From the NCBI GenBank assembly GCA_016708875.1, contig JADJFA010000008.1, forward strand, positions 149,766 to 213,765: 64,000 bases of DNA, given 5' to 3'. The position numbers and the translations under genes are program-made. The notes beneath the pieces were generated by a model. That model made no database searches and was not told where the DNA came from. It worked only from the letters and a program-made list of their open reading frames with translations. Shown one piece after another: positions 45,900 to 56,480 of this stretch; within the stretch, counting starts at the first letter, position 1, and every line of letters starts with the position of its first letter. This DNA comes from Lewinellaceae bacterium (GTDB lineage: Bacteria > Bacteroidota > Bacteroidia > Chitinophagales > Saprospiraceae).

Positions 45900-48278
45900 A
45901 TGACTCGCTGCCACCTGCGGCCCCTACTGCTACTGCCACTGCTCCTTGCGCTTTCTGCCTGCAACGTCACCAAACATCTCGACGCTGAGAAAGGCGAGCG
46001 GCTATTGGTCAAAAACACCCTGAAAATCAAGTCCGAAAAACGGCTCAGCATTTCTGCCAAAAGTGCCCTTGCCAACGAGCTTGCACCATTTTACCGCCAA
46101 AAGCCTAACCGACGGAATTTGTATTTTTTCTACCCAAGATTGAGTTTGTACTACAAATTCCGCAACCGAAATTCAGATGTAGCCAAATGGATCAACAAGC
46201 GCATCGCAGAACCACCAGCCGTCTATGACTCAATTTTAGCACAACGAACCGCCCTGAATTTCAAAAACCAAATGCGGCAAAGGGGTTACTTCCGGGCCGA
46301 ATCCAGTTTCAACACTAAAATGGTGGGTAAAAAGAAAGCCAAAACCACCTACCAACTCATACTCGGCCCACGCTACACCGTTGACAATGTGCAATTTGCA
46401 AGCCGGGATTCGCAGGTTCTTCAAATCCTGCACGCCACTGCCGGAGAATCGCTCATCAAACGCGGCACACCGCTTGACGCCCATATTTTCGATTCCGAAA
46501 AATTGCGCATCACCTCGATCTTGAAAAATCGGGGCTACGCTTATTTTATCCCACAATACATCGAATTCGGTGGCGACAGCACGGATACAAAAGCCAATGT
46601 CACCATTGAAGTGCTGCCGTTCAATGACAGCACCATGCACCGCACCTATACGATCGGAAAAGTTGAAGTGCTCTCTGGGGTGGTTCCAAACTTCTCTTCG
46701 ATGCGGCGGGATACGACCATAAGTGGTGTGTATTTTGCTGCCGCAGAGGCCAAACTTTGGATTAGACCTTCCCTGCTCCGCAAGAAAATCTTGTTCGACC
46801 CAGGCGACCTGTTCAAACAATCGGATTTTGACAAAACGCTGCGCAACCTCAACGCTTTGGGGGTTTATCGCTTCGTGTCGCTTAGACCTGTACAAGACAG
46901 TACGGAGACCAGCAAGATAAATGTGTCGGTGAGTCTCTCGCCCAATAAGCGTTTCTCGCCAGGGGGAGATTTGGACTTCAACTACTCCCGTAACTCCATC
47001 AGCAATGGACTCTTGGGACTTTCCCCAATATTTTTCCTAGTAAACAGAAACCTCCTTTCGGGTGCGGAAAATTTGCAAAGCAGCGTTAGCTACAACATCG
47101 AATTTGACATTGCCAATCCGAAGATCGTTTTTTCACAGGAGTTCAAATTTCAAAACGAACTCTTATTCCCTCGTTTTTTTGACTATTTCGGTTTTTGGCG
47201 TGGCGCCAACAAAATCCACCTGGGTAAAAAACGCTTGCTGACCAAAAATTTCTATGAAAGGATACGCTCTGATGGAGAAGCAAGGCTCTCCATGAACTAC
47301 AACTATCTGGACGTTACCAATTTCTATTCCTATCATCTTTCCAATGTGTCGTTTGGTTACCGGGTACGTTCTGACCCCGAACATCAGTACAATTGGGATC
47401 ACATTGGGCTGGATGTGCTGCGGCCACGCTTTGATTCGCTGTTGGTTCCGGGCGAATTCTTGCGGAGAAGTTTTGGCAACCAACTTTTTACCGGACTGGT
47501 GTTGCGCTCATTCAACTACACCTACGCCACTCGCCCCAACCGTTTTGGAGAACGCTGGAACTATCGTTTCAACAGCGAACTAAGCGGACTTGAAGTGCTG
47601 GCTGCCAACCGCGCATGGCCTTTGATTTCACGGAAAGACGAACCCGTTTGGCGTATTGGAGATTTAGATTTTGCGCAATTCTTTCGATTAGACCAGGAAG
47701 CGGTTTATACGCGCAATTTTACCCAGGGAGTGGCCGGAGCCTTGCGAATTGGCGCCGGAGTGGCCGCACCGTTTGGCGATTCGCGGGCAGTGCCTTTTGT
47801 AAAGCAGTTTTTTGTAGGAGGGCCAGCCAGCCTTCGCGCATGGCGCATCCGTGAACTTGGCCCAGGAGGTTATGTGCCGCGCGATATCGATAGCAATGAG
47901 CCTGAACCCTTGGAGACCCAGCCTTTTTACCAAGCCGCAGACTTTCGATTTGAGTTTGGAGGCGAATTGCGCTTCCCGCTCTTTTTGTGGCTCAAAGGCG
48001 CGGTATTTGTGGATGGAGGCAATATCTGGACGCTTCAGAATGACCCGGCGCGACCTGGTTCAAAATTGCGCTGGGATTCCTACAAAAATATCGCTATCGG
48101 CACGGGATTTGGCCTGCGGATGGATTTGGATTATTTTGTGTTGCGGATTGATTTTGGCTTGCCTCTACGCAGACCCTATTCAGATGCAGATGGCGGGGGC
48201 TATTGGGTTCGCAACTTGATCTCAGGGATGAAACCCAACGATTTTAATCCGAATTTGGCAGTGGGTTATCCTTTTTAA
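45900..48278 (+). CDS. tamL: BamA/TamA-family outer-membrane lipoprotein (TamL)
   Basis: About 792 residues from ATG 45900 (MTRCHLRPLLLLPLLLALSAC); a further ATG at 45849 is possible. The lipobox LSAC marks the Bacteroidota TamL form. POTRA-like domains (KTTYQLILGPRYTVDNVQFA; RTYTIGKVEVLSGVVP) are followed by the Omp85 barrel, with KQFFVGGPASLRAWRIRELG (the conserved RxxR-like lid motif) and the strand end GTGFGLRMDLDYFVLRIDFG. It works with the inner-membrane TamB to move material to the outer membrane. Downstream lies a heptamer-repeat dyad before a convergent gene. Confidence 0.9.
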   Translation: MTRCHLRPLLLLPLLLALSACNVTKHLDAEKGERLLVKNTLKIKSEKRLSISAKSALANELAPFYRQKPNRRNLYFFYPRLSLYYKFRNRNSDVAKWINKRIAEPPAVYDSILAQRTALNFKNQMRQRGYFRAESSFNTKMVGKKKAKTTYQLILGPRYTVDNVQFASRDSQVLQILHATAGESLIKRGTPLDAHIFDSEKLRITSILKNRGYAYFIPQYIEFGGDSTDTKANVTIEVLPFNDSTMHRTYTIGKVEVLSGVVPNFSSMRRDTTISGVYFAAAEAKLWIRPSLLRKKILFDPGDLFKQSDFDKTLRNLNALGVYRFVSLRPVQDSTETSKINVSVSLSPNKRFSPGGDLDFNYSRNSISNGLLGLSPIFFLVNRNLLSGAENLQSSVSYNIEFDIANPKIVFSQEFKFQNELLFPRFFDYFGFWRGANKIHLGKKRLLTKNFYERIRSDGEARLSMNYNYLDVTNFYSYHLSNVSFGYRVRSDPEHQYNWDHIGLDVLRPRFDSLLVPGEFLRRSFGNQLFTGLVLRSFNYTYATRPNRFGERWNYRFNSELSGLEVLAANRAWPLISRKDEPVWRIGDLDFAQFFRLDQEAVYTRNFTQGVAGALRIGAGVAAPFGDSRAVPFVKQFFVGGPASLRAWRIRELGPGGYVPRDIDSNEPEPLETQPFYQAADFRFEFGGELRFPLFLWLKGAVFVDGGNIWTLQNDPARPGSKLRWDSYKNIAIGTGFGLRMDLDYFVLRIDFGLPLRRPYSDADGGGYWVRNLISGMKPNDFNPNLAVGYPF

Positions 48279-48281
48279 AGG

Positions 48282-48400
48282 GTTACAGTTACAAGTTACA
48301 AGTTACAAGTTACAAGTTACAAGTTACAAGAAACTTGTAACTTTTGAGTGCTAAACTTGAAACTTGTGACTTTTAACTTGTAACTTTTAACTTGAAACTT
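48282..48400. repeat. Heptamer tandem array (GTTACAA) and its inverted counterpart
   Basis: GTTACAA occurs six times in a row at 48288-48329, followed to 48400 by a degenerate inverted series (TTGTAACTTTT, CTTGAAACTTGTG, AACTTGTAACTTTTAACTTG). The whole can fold as a long stem between the convergent ends of tamL and the next gene. The left side is pure, the right side mutated. Confidence 0.85.
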
Positions 48401-49288
48401 TTATCTCTTCACTTTCCAAATACGCTGAAACTGCGGCTTTCGGCCTTCATTGGCGGCTATCCAAACATTGTCCTCCCATTGCGTTATTGACTCGAATTGT
48501 CTGGAAATCAGGCATTTGGGGAGGCGTTTCCAGCGTTGTTTGCCTTTCAAAAACTGACTGCCGGAAAAGCCTTTGAAATACATCGCGTTTGCTCGGGTGT
48601 AGGGAAGAAAGCCAAGGCGCTTACCAATAATATAGCCCGTGAGCACGAAGTTGCTCCCATCGCTGCTTATGGCCGCCCCTGTTACCACACGGTTTTTGAG
48701 TCGAATACTGTCGCGCAATTCAGCCACATATTCTCCCGAACTGTTCGGAATTGCTGGCACTACGTAGTGTTTGGTGTAAAAATTTCCTTTGAAGCTGTTT
48801 TTGGAAAAAAGGTGGAGGCTGTCTCGAAAGAAAACCATCGCTTCACAGTTGAAATTCCAATCCGATTCGTGGGCGGGAGGAAACGCCACTTGGTCTGGAT
48901 AACGGAACTGGATGCTATCGAGAACGCCCGTAGTAGGGTTGTAGCGAAATATCCGAAGGTTGCGGCGCTTATTGTAGTTGTTGCCAAAATCGCCGATATA
49001 AAGGTTGCCGGCAGGATCATGGGCGAGGTCTTCCCAGTCAAAGTTTTTAACAGGCAATCGTTTGACTTCCAACAGTTTTCCTGCAATAGGATCAAACCTG
49101 AAAAGATCAGAGGGGTTTTTGGAATCGTTCAGCAACCAAAGATCACCATTGGGCAAACGAGTCATTCCAGACACTTCTTTTAATTCAACTGGAAGCGCCG
49201 TGCGGCGAGCCAATTTTGAGTGCTGAGAAAATAACAGAATGGGAAATAGTTGAAAAAAGAGGATACAGCGTAGCGAAAAGGAGGTCAT
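48401..49288 (-). CDS. Secreted beta-propeller-like protein
   Basis: About 295 residues from ATG 49288 (MTSFSLRCILFFQLFPILLFSQ, signal peptide). The repeating pattern has NHL/SdiA-regulated-like strands: VSGMTRLPNGDLWLLNDSKN, NFDWEDLAHDPAGNLYIGDF, NCEAMVFFRDSLHLFSKNSF and ITQWEDNVWIAANEGRKPQF. Proteins of this shape often bind or hydrolyse small extracellular ligands, but no catalytic set is visible. Leftward, alone between two repeats. Confidence 0.72.
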   Translation of the reverse strand: MTSFSLRCILFFQLFPILLFSQHSKLARRTALPVELKEVSGMTRLPNGDLWLLNDSKNPSDLFRFDPIAGKLLEVKRLPVKNFDWEDLAHDPAGNLYIGDFGNNYNKRRNLRIFRYNPTTGVLDSIQFRYPDQVAFPPAHESDWNFNCEAMVFFRDSLHLFSKNSFKGNFYTKHYVVPAIPNSSGEYVAELRDSIRLKNRVVTGAAISSDGSNFVLTGYIIGKRLGFLPYTRANAMYFKGFSGSQFLKGKQRWKRLPKCLISRQFESITQWEDNVWIAANEGRKPQFQRIWKVKR

Positions 49289-49315
49289 GCATGAAGCGGG
49301 TTTTGGGTGAAAGTG

Positions 49316-49381
49316 CTGTAGGCCGAAATTCATTTCGGCACAATGCTAATCGGATATGCCGAAATGAAGTTCTGCCTACAG
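49316..49381. repeat. Dyad with 25-bp arms (CTGTAGGC...CATTTCGGCA)
   Basis: CTGTAGGCCGAAATTCATTT (49316 on) is complementary to the segment ending at 49381, with two mismatches and a loop of 16 bases. A third partial copy (GCGAAATGAATTTCGCC) follows at 49390-49406, inside the end of the next gene. The stop codon of that gene lies within the right arm. Confidence 0.78.
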
Positions 49382-51132
49382 CCAGTAGAGCGAAATGAAT
49401 TTCGCCCTCATTTCACCAAAACGTGTCGTCCACGCCTTGCCGCCTTTTTCAAAGCGGACAAAATAGACGCCAGATTTGTAGAGCGACACATCTACTTTAT
49501 GTTGACTGTCAGGCTGGTAGTAGTTTTTTATCTCCTGCCCTTTGGCATTCAAAATCGTTACCCGGTCAAATGTGCTGCTCATTTCGATAAGGAGCAGGCT
49601 GCTGGCTGGATTGGGCGATATTGATACTTCTGCGCCAAAATCTGCTTCCTGAGTGCTAACGATCAGATCAATATCATCATCGTAGCGTGGCAGTACCTGA
49701 TAACCTGTCGTGAATGGATTGCTGCCATCAAATTGGCCACCAAGTCCAGTGAGGTCAAATGGACCAGTTGGCGCAGCCAAATTGTAGGTTTCTACATCCC
49801 GGTCAATCCTGATCAGGATTGTGTCGTTCGGGCTATTGTCAGAGACCGCACGTGCGTTGAAGCCGCTTGAGCCTGCACCGGTCGTCCATTCTGCAGCGTC
49901 AACGAGGTGTAAATTGGTGATTTTGATCAACTTAGACTCCGTTGCTTCCGACAAACTTGTCGCTGCCAAGGGCGCAAGCAAGGGGTTGTTCTCCGAAACT
50001 TTAATAATAGTATCGGGGCGTATTTCCGTCTGGCCATTAAATTGTGCGATGCTTCCGCGTACAGTCACGATGTCTTTTTCCTTCACAGTATAGCCAAAGG
50101 TGCCGCCCAAGGTGGATACTGCGATTCCGTCACCATTGTTATCAATAATGGTAAAAAGCAGGGAAGGCACGTTGTTGTTAAGCGGGCGAAGATTTACGCC
50201 ATAAACGGTGCCTTGCAATTCGCAACTCACATTGAGCGAATCGGCATTGCCGGTGGTCGGGTGTTCCGTTGTAACTACTCCAATGGTCCGTTGTGGGTAA
50301 CATTTCACATTAATGGTAACCGAAGCCTCGGAACAATCTGTAGCATCACAGATTTGGTAAGAAAACTGGTCTGGACCACAATACCCAGCATTGGATTGAT
50401 ATGAAATTTGGTCTCCAACCACAGTGGCACTGCCCTGAGTGGGAGGTGAAGTGATGATAAATAGTGTGAGCGAATTGACGATCAAGTCATTTCCTTGCAC
50501 ATTAAACAAGGTTGCCTGCCCAGTTGGGGCCGATACAAAGTCTTCCACTGCCGTTATCTGGTTTGAGCCGGTGCAGCCTGAAGCGGCTCCCGGGTTGCCT
50601 TTCACTTCATTGCCATTGATAATTATGCCTGTACCAGTTGAGGCCGCTTGCCAGCTTCCTGGCAAGCTGTTATCAGTATTGTAATCACAAAGTACAATGG
50701 AAGGCCCTGCAGTCCCAGTTTCTATAGGTGGCCAGGAAGCATACTCGAATACGTTACATGATCTTTAACTGCACCACCTGCATCGTGAAGTTCAATGACT
50801 TCTCCGCCATTGCTAAGTGCTCCGGCAGTCCAGACGGTAGGAGTAAAGCCAAAAACCGATTCAAAAGCACTGGCACTTTTTGCCACGATGAGATATCCTC
50901 CAGGAGGCATGATTGTACCCGATGGAAAGGTATATTCGATGCTGTTCAACGGAAAAAAGGTCCAGCCCGAAATGTCGGTGGGAAAGTTGTGAAAATTGTG
51001 CAACTCGATATATTCCAGCGAATCATTACCGCTTTCTGGTGGGTTGTACATGATTTCGGTAATGATGACTTGGGTGCGACCTGTATTGAAGAGGCCGAGT
51101 AAGAGCGCAAGTGCCAGGATAGTTTTTTTCAT
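49376..51132 (-). CDS. Secreted lamin-tail-domain protein with T9SS sorting domain (one frameshift)
   Basis: About 585 residues from ATG 51132 (MKKTILALALLLGLFNTGRT). A lamin-tail domain comes first (VIITEIMYNPPESGNDSLEY ... GWTFFPLNSIEYTFPSGTIM). A break near 50747 follows; one added base restores VTYFEYASWPPIETG. An Ig/cadherin-like segment (TLFIITSPPTQGSATVVGDQ ... GPDQFSYQICDATDCSEASV) leads to an OB-fold-like domain (LQGTVYGVNLRPLNNNVPSL ... VTVRGSIAQFNGQTEIRPDT). A type A T9SS sorting domain ends the protein (VSISPNPASSLLLIEMS ... YKSGVYFVRFEKGGKAWTTR). Likely exported to the surface; its substrate is unknown, though lamin-tail proteins often accompany extracellular nucleases. Confidence 0.85.
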
Positions 51133-51397
51133 GTTTGAAATTTTTGACTTTGGACGGCTGATTTTTGTTGATAAGGATGCTTGGAGTTTTAAGAAAATAC
51201 CCAAGTTCCTGATTGTCTGGGGGTTTAAAATCACGCTTCGTTGAAAGCGGCCCAAAAGTAGATAAAACTCCATGACCCAGCGTCAAGGGAGTGGATGGGT
51301 TTTGCTAAATAACGGCAAAACTTAATCGGGGATTAACATAGCTGGTGTACTTTCGCCGTCGGAATTTTCCTTTTTTTCACAAATCCTTTCTATTTGT

Positions 51398-54300
51398 ATG
51401 AACCACTTTACACAACGGTTCTCCACGGGCAAAACGCTGGCCATCCTTGCGTTGCTCCTGTGCGGAACAAGTCTCTTTGCCCAGGTGACTACCTCTACCA
51501 TTTCTGGCATCGTATCTGACAAAAGCGGTGAACCACTTATCGGAGCCACGGTAGTAGCCACCCACACCCCTACCAATACTAGATATGGTACTGCTACCAA
51601 TGCTTCTGGACGGTACACCCTTCCAGCAGTGCGCGTGGGTGGGCCGTATTCTGTGACCGTTTCCTATACTGGTTATGAATCCCAAACGCTGGATGGGATT
51701 TACGCCAGTCTTGGAACAGCAGCCAACGTTGATTTCGAAGTGCAGGAAGCAGGCTCTGTACTGGATGAAGTAACCATCCTTGCCAATCGCAACGACATCT
51801 TCAGTTCTGACCGCACGGGCGCTGCCACTACTTTTGATCGGAAACAGTTGGCTTCTATCCCGATCACGGGCGCTCGTTCTATCAACAGCATTACAAAGTA
51901 CAACCCAAATGGCAACGGCAGCTCCTTTGGAGGACAAGACAGCCGTATGAACAACTTTACCATAGACGGTTCGGTATTCAATAACGGTTTTGGCCTTGGT
52001 ACAGATGCACAAGCAGGTGGTCGTACGGGTTCAACTGCAATCTCGCTGGATGCCATTGAAGAATTGCAGGTAAACGTCGCTCCTTTTGATGTGCGCCAAA
52101 CCGGTTTTGTAGGCACAGGCATGAACGCCGTGACGCGTTCTGGTAAAAACGAGTTCTTCGGTTCCGCTTTTATAATTTCCGTAAAAGCGACAACTCCGGC
52201 ACTTTCAACGGCACTAAAATTGGCGACGTAAAACCAAATATCGGCGCATTTGATGAAAAAATATTCGGTGCAAGTCTCGGTGGCGCTATTATCAAAAATA
52301 AACTGTTCTTCTTCGCCAACTACGAAAAGCAGACGCAGACAACTCCTGCAACCACCTGGGTAGCAGACGGCAGCCCACTTGATGACGGCGGTTCAAACGT
52401 AACCCGAGTACTCGCCAGCGACCTGGATGCCTTGAGCACCTATCTTCGTGAAAAATACCGCTACGAAACAGGCCCATACGAGGACTACGACAATTTGACC
52501 GAAAGCGAAAAATTCCTGGTTCGCCTGGACTGGAACGTGAACGACAAAAACAAATTGACACTTCGTTACACACATCACAATTCGCTTTCTGATCAATTGA
52601 TCAGCAACAGTAACTCCTGCAGGAGCGGGTAACCGTCGTACGCTGGTAACAGCCATGGCATACCAAAATGCTGGTTACCTTATTGGGGATAACACACGTT
52701 CGTTTGTGGCTGAGTTGAACACGCAGATCAACAACAGCCACACAACACCTTTAGCGCGGGGTACGATTTTCAGGACGAAGACCGTCAGTACAAAGGCGCT
52801 CTTTTCCCCACGATTGACATTTTGAAGGACAACGCTACCTATATTTCCGTTGGTTTTGACCCCTTCACGCCCGACAACAAACTGAGCTTACGGTACGCTC
52901 CACTTCACAAATAACGTCTCGGTGTACAAAAACAAACACACCTACACTTTTGGGGCAAACTTCGAACAGTATAAATCTGACAACCTGTTCTTCCCGGCCT
53001 CCAATGGTGTTTATGTATTCGACTCACTTGCACAGTTTTATGCAGCCTCTGATTTCGGTCTATTGAACCCCAATGTGGACACTTCTGCAATACGATATAA
53101 CCGTTTCCAATATAGGTATTCTGCATTGGAAGGAGCTGAGGCGCCGCTTCAGACCCTCAAGGTCAACAAGTTTGATTTGTATGCACAGGATGAATTTCAA
53201 ATCAACAAGCGTTTCAAACTAACCTATGGCATCCGTGCCGGAATCATTTCTTTCGACGACACGGGCCTTGCAAACCCTACGGTGGATGGACAAGATTATA
53301 CAGACGGAAATGGCAACCGTGGGTACAAGGTGCAGACAGGCAAACTACCTGATCCAAAAGTGCTTTGGGAGCCTCGTGCAGGTTTCAACTGGGACGCTCT
53401 TGGCAACAAAAAACTCCAAATTCGCGGTGGAACAGGTATTTTCACAGGTCGGCCACCTTATGTTTGGGTATCCAACACCATCGGAAATAATGGTGTGTTA
53501 ACGGGCTTTATTGACGTTTCTGGCGCAGGCACACTTCAGCACAAATTCACGCCACAGACCAATGTCTTTATTCCTGACACGCCTACGCTGCCCTCAACAT
53601 TTGACATCGCAGCGACGGACGATGCATATCGCTTCCCACAAGTGTGGAAAAACAACCTAGGTATTGATCATAAACTTCCTTACGGCCTTGATTGCTTCTG
53701 TTGAGCTTATGTACAATCGGAACGTAAATGCCGTGAGGTACTTTGATGCCAATTTGAATGACCCAATCGGCAATTTCGCTGGCCCAGACAACCGCCCAAG
53801 GTATGCAGGCAATAATGCCGGGTGCGTATCAACGACAACGTTTCCGTGCAGCAGTAATGACCACCACCAATGAAGGTTGGTACCGAGCCGCAACCTGAAA
53901 CTGGAGTATCCAAACCAAAAAGGCTTTTCGGCTATGGTGGCCCACACCTTCAGCCAAGCAAAAGACCTGATGAGTGCAGGTTCCATCGCAGGTGGGTCTT
54001 GGACAAGTGCACGTTCTGTAAACGGCAACAACGATCTCGACCTCGCATTTGCAGATCAAGATGCTCCAGGCCGCACAGTGGGTTTGTTGGGATACCGCTT
54101 TGAATACGGTGGCGATTTTGGTGGCGCTACTGCTGTTACACTTGGTTACGTGGGCGAACGCCGTGGTTTTACGGGCAATATCAATGCTGCCCGTTTCTCC
54201 TACAGCTATGCCGGTGATATGAATGGCGACATGGTGACCAACAACGACCTATTGTTTGTGCCAGAAAATGCAAGCGATTTGACTTACGTTGATTTTACGG

Positions 54301-54767
54301 TTTCCTACAAAGATGCTGCCGGTGTAACTCAAATGAAAACGTTCACCGCGGCAGAACAGGCTACAGCCTTCGATAAGTTTATTAAACAAGACGATTATCT
54401 CAGCGAGCGTCGTGGTGAGTATACTGAGCGCAACGGAGTATTGTTCCCGATTTTGCACCGTTTTGATGTTTCTGTAACTCAGGAATTTTTCCTCAAAATA
54501 GGCGGCAAGCGCAACACCATCCAACTTCGCGCTGATATCTTGAACGCAGCCAACCTCCTCAATAGTGAATGGGGCCTTGGAAACAACTTTGTTACAGATC
54601 GCCCATTGTCGGCTGCTGGTACAACTGCAGATGGTACGCCACGTTACCGTATGGCTACGCAAACCATCAATGGTGTGCCAGAGTTGATCCAGGATTCTTT
54701 TGTGAAAAGCAAAACACAGTTTGATGTGTGGGTGGCCCAGTTTGGCATCCGCTACATCTTCAACTAA
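51398..54767 (+). CDS. TonB-dependent receptor with CarboxypepD-like N-domain (at least six frameshifts)
   Basis: About 1120 residues if rejoined. Signal peptide (LAILALLLCGTSLFAQ), CarboxypepD-regulatory domain (STISGIVSDKSGEPLIGATV ... SVTVSYTGYESQTLDGIYA), plug (DEVTILANRNDIFSSDRTGA, AISLDAIEELQVNVAPFDVR), then the barrel to its end FDVWVAQFGIRYIFN. Breaks occur at about 52168-52171 (one T restores SAFYNFRKSDNSGTF), 52620, 52745, 52890, 53690 and 53825. The repaired frames align with the normal order of a CarboxypepD-type TBDR. Such proteins import large ligands (oligopeptides, glycans); the ligand is unknown. The high number of breaks in one gene is notable but still looks like consensus error. 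Confidence 0.82.
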
Positions 54768-54790
54768 ATCCTTGATTTAGTACAATATTA

Positions 54791-54834
54791 GCCGCGCCGC
54801 GTTCTGCAATTGCAGGGCGCGGCGCGCTTTTTTT
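54791..54834 (+). terminator. Strong rho-independent terminator after the TonB receptor
   Basis: GCCGCGCC pairs with GGCGCGGC around the palindrome CTGCAATTGCAG, followed by CGC and a T run ending at 54834. Placed 24 bases after the receptor stop and before trmD. Confidence 0.82.
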
Positions 54835-54886
54835 ACACCGGACTTTGGCCTTTAGCCAATCGCCAATTTTCCCGACCTTCGCCGCC

Positions 54887-55633
54887 ATGTTGCGATTCGA
54901 TATCATCTCGGTAATACCAGAGCTTTTGGAAAGCCCGCTCAACCATTCCATCATGCAGCGGGCTAAAGACAAAGGGTTGTTGGAAGTTTCTCTCCACAAC
55001 CTGCGCGAATATGCTACGGGCAAACATCGGCAGGTTGACGACTACCAGTTTGGCGGCGGAGCAGGCATGGTAATGAAACCCGAACCTCTTGCTGCATGTA
55101 TTGAAAAACTCAGCGCCGAACGCCAATACGATGCCATTATCTACACCAGTCCCGATGGCCAGCGGCTCGATCAAAACCTGTGTAACCAATTGAGCATGAA
55201 AGAGAACCTGCTCGTCATTTGTGGGCATTACAAGGGCATTGACGAGCGTATCCGCGAGAAATATGTGACGCTTGAGATTAGTATCGGCGACTATGTGTTG
55301 TCAGGTGGCGAACTTGCTGCGGCAGTAATCGTTGATTCCGTGGGGCGTCTGCTCCCAGGTGTGCTGAATGACGAGACTTCTGCGCTTTTTGACAGTTTTC
55401 AAGACGATTTGTTGGCACCTCCTGTTTACACCCGGCCTGCTGAATGGGAAGGCATGACCGTGCCAGAAGTGCTGCTTTCCGGCCACGAAAAAAACATCGG
55501 TGAGTGGCGGCATGAACAAAGCCTCGAGCGGACCCGCAATCGTCGCCCAGACCTTTGGGCGCGGTACAAAGGGGATGAAGACTTACTTGATTTGCAAAAA
55601 TGTTGGCTGAATTGTCCGCCTGGCAACAAGTGA
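54887..55633 (+). CDS. trmD: tRNA (guanine-37-N1)-methyltransferase
   Basis: 248 residues from ATG 54887 (MLRFDIISVIPELLESPLNH). The SPOUT knot is seen in YQFGGGAGMVMKPEPL, LVICGHYKGIDERI, SIGDYVLSGGELAAAVIVDS and RLLPGVLNDETSA, followed by the C-terminal helical domain (YTRPAEWEGMTVPEVLLSGH, SLERTRNRRPDLW). It methylates G37 next to the anticodon to prevent frameshifting. Usually grouped with rimM and rplS; here it stands alone with a surface receptor upstream. Confidence 0.95.
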   Translation: MLRFDIISVIPELLESPLNHSIMQRAKDKGLLEVSLHNLREYATGKHRQVDDYQFGGGAGMVMKPEPLAACIEKLSAERQYDAIIYTSPDGQRLDQNLCNQLSMKENLLVICGHYKGIDERIREKYVTLEISIGDYVLSGGELAAAVIVDSVGRLLPGVLNDETSALFDSFQDDLLAPPVYTRPAEWEGMTVPEVLLSGHEKNIGEWRHEQSLERTRNRRPDLWARYKGDEDLLDLQKCWLNCPPGNK

Positions 55634-55705
55634 TTGCGAAACGATCCTGTGTTTAAGTTGTTTGTTTTGAATTGAACGTTTCGGAAACACGTCTTCTGAA
55701 AAAAT

Positions 55706-55786
55706 ATTTCACACAACGCCACTACGACACAACGTCAGATTCCATTGACAATCAAAACGTTGTGTCGTAGAGACGTTGTGTGAAAT
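55706..55786. repeat. Long dyad of the TTTCACACAACG family
   Basis: ATTTCACACAACGCCACTAC from 55706 pairs with the right arm ending TGTGAAAT at 55786, arms about 30 bp with two mismatches. Lies between trmD and msrA, both rightward. Closest relative of the elements at 35865 and 41351. Confidence 0.82.
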
Positions 55787-55811
55787 TCTACACACTTAAA
55801 CCAACCACACG

Positions 55812-56471
55812 ATGTTAAAAAAATTGATGTTCTCGCTATTCGCAGCGACTGCCCTACTCTCGTCCTGCAACGCCTTTTCAGGCAAACCCGTTGAAAATAA
55901 ACACGCAGAATCTGCTCTTACTGAACCAGTTGTGTATGGAAAACTGGATACAGCCATCTTTGCCTCCGGCTGCTTCTGGTGCGTAGAAGCCATTTTTGAA
56001 AGCCTGAAAGGAGTCAAAGAAGCAGAATCGGGCTACTCGGGCGGACGTACTAAAAATCCAACTTATGAGGAGGTATGTACCCACACCACAGGCCACACCG
56101 AAACGGTGCAGATATTTTATGACCCAACTATGATTTCTTACCAGACTCTTTTAGAGGTCTATTTCGCTTCGCAAGACCCGACACAAGTGGATGGACAAGG
56201 CCCCGACAACGGTGATTCGTATCGTTCGGTGATATTTTACCGTAATGAATCGGAGCGTACTCAAGCCGAGGCGTATAAAAAGCAGCTCAATGAATCAGGT
56301 AAATTCTCCAAGCCAATTGCCGTGATCATTGAACCTTTCAAGGTCTTTTATATGGCCGAGGCCTATCACCAGAACTACGAAAGGAATCACCCGGAAAATC
56401 CATACGTTCGCAACGTATCCATCCCGCGTCTTGAGCGGATGAAGGCGAAGTTTCCGCAATTGCTAAAATAA
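55812..56471 (+). CDS. msrA: Peptide-methionine (S)-S-oxide reductase, lipoprotein form
   Basis: 219 residues. A lipoprotein signal (FSLFAATALLSSC) precedes the MsrA domain with the catalytic GCFWCVEAIFE, the GYSGGRTKNPTYEEVCTHTTG loop and FYMAEAYHQNYERNHPENPY. It reduces the S-epimer of methionine sulfoxide in exported proteins. The lipid anchor places it in the periplasm or on the outer membrane. The stop lies nine bases before the DinB-like gene. Confidence 0.95.
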   Translation: MLKKLMFSLFAATALLSSCNAFSGKPVENKHAESALTEPVVYGKLDTAIFASGCFWCVEAIFESLKGVKEAESGYSGGRTKNPTYEEVCTHTTGHTETVQIFYDPTMISYQTLLEVYFASQDPTQVDGQGPDNGDSYRSVIFYRNESERTQAEAYKKQLNESGKFSKPIAVIIEPFKVFYMAEAYHQNYERNHPENPYVRNVSIPRLERMKAKFPQLLK

Positions 56472-56480
56472 CGAGAAATT

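Noticed and set aside
48282..48330. Heptamer array considered as iterons of a replication origin
   Set aside because: No rep or dnaA gene nearby and the array lies between convergent gene ends.
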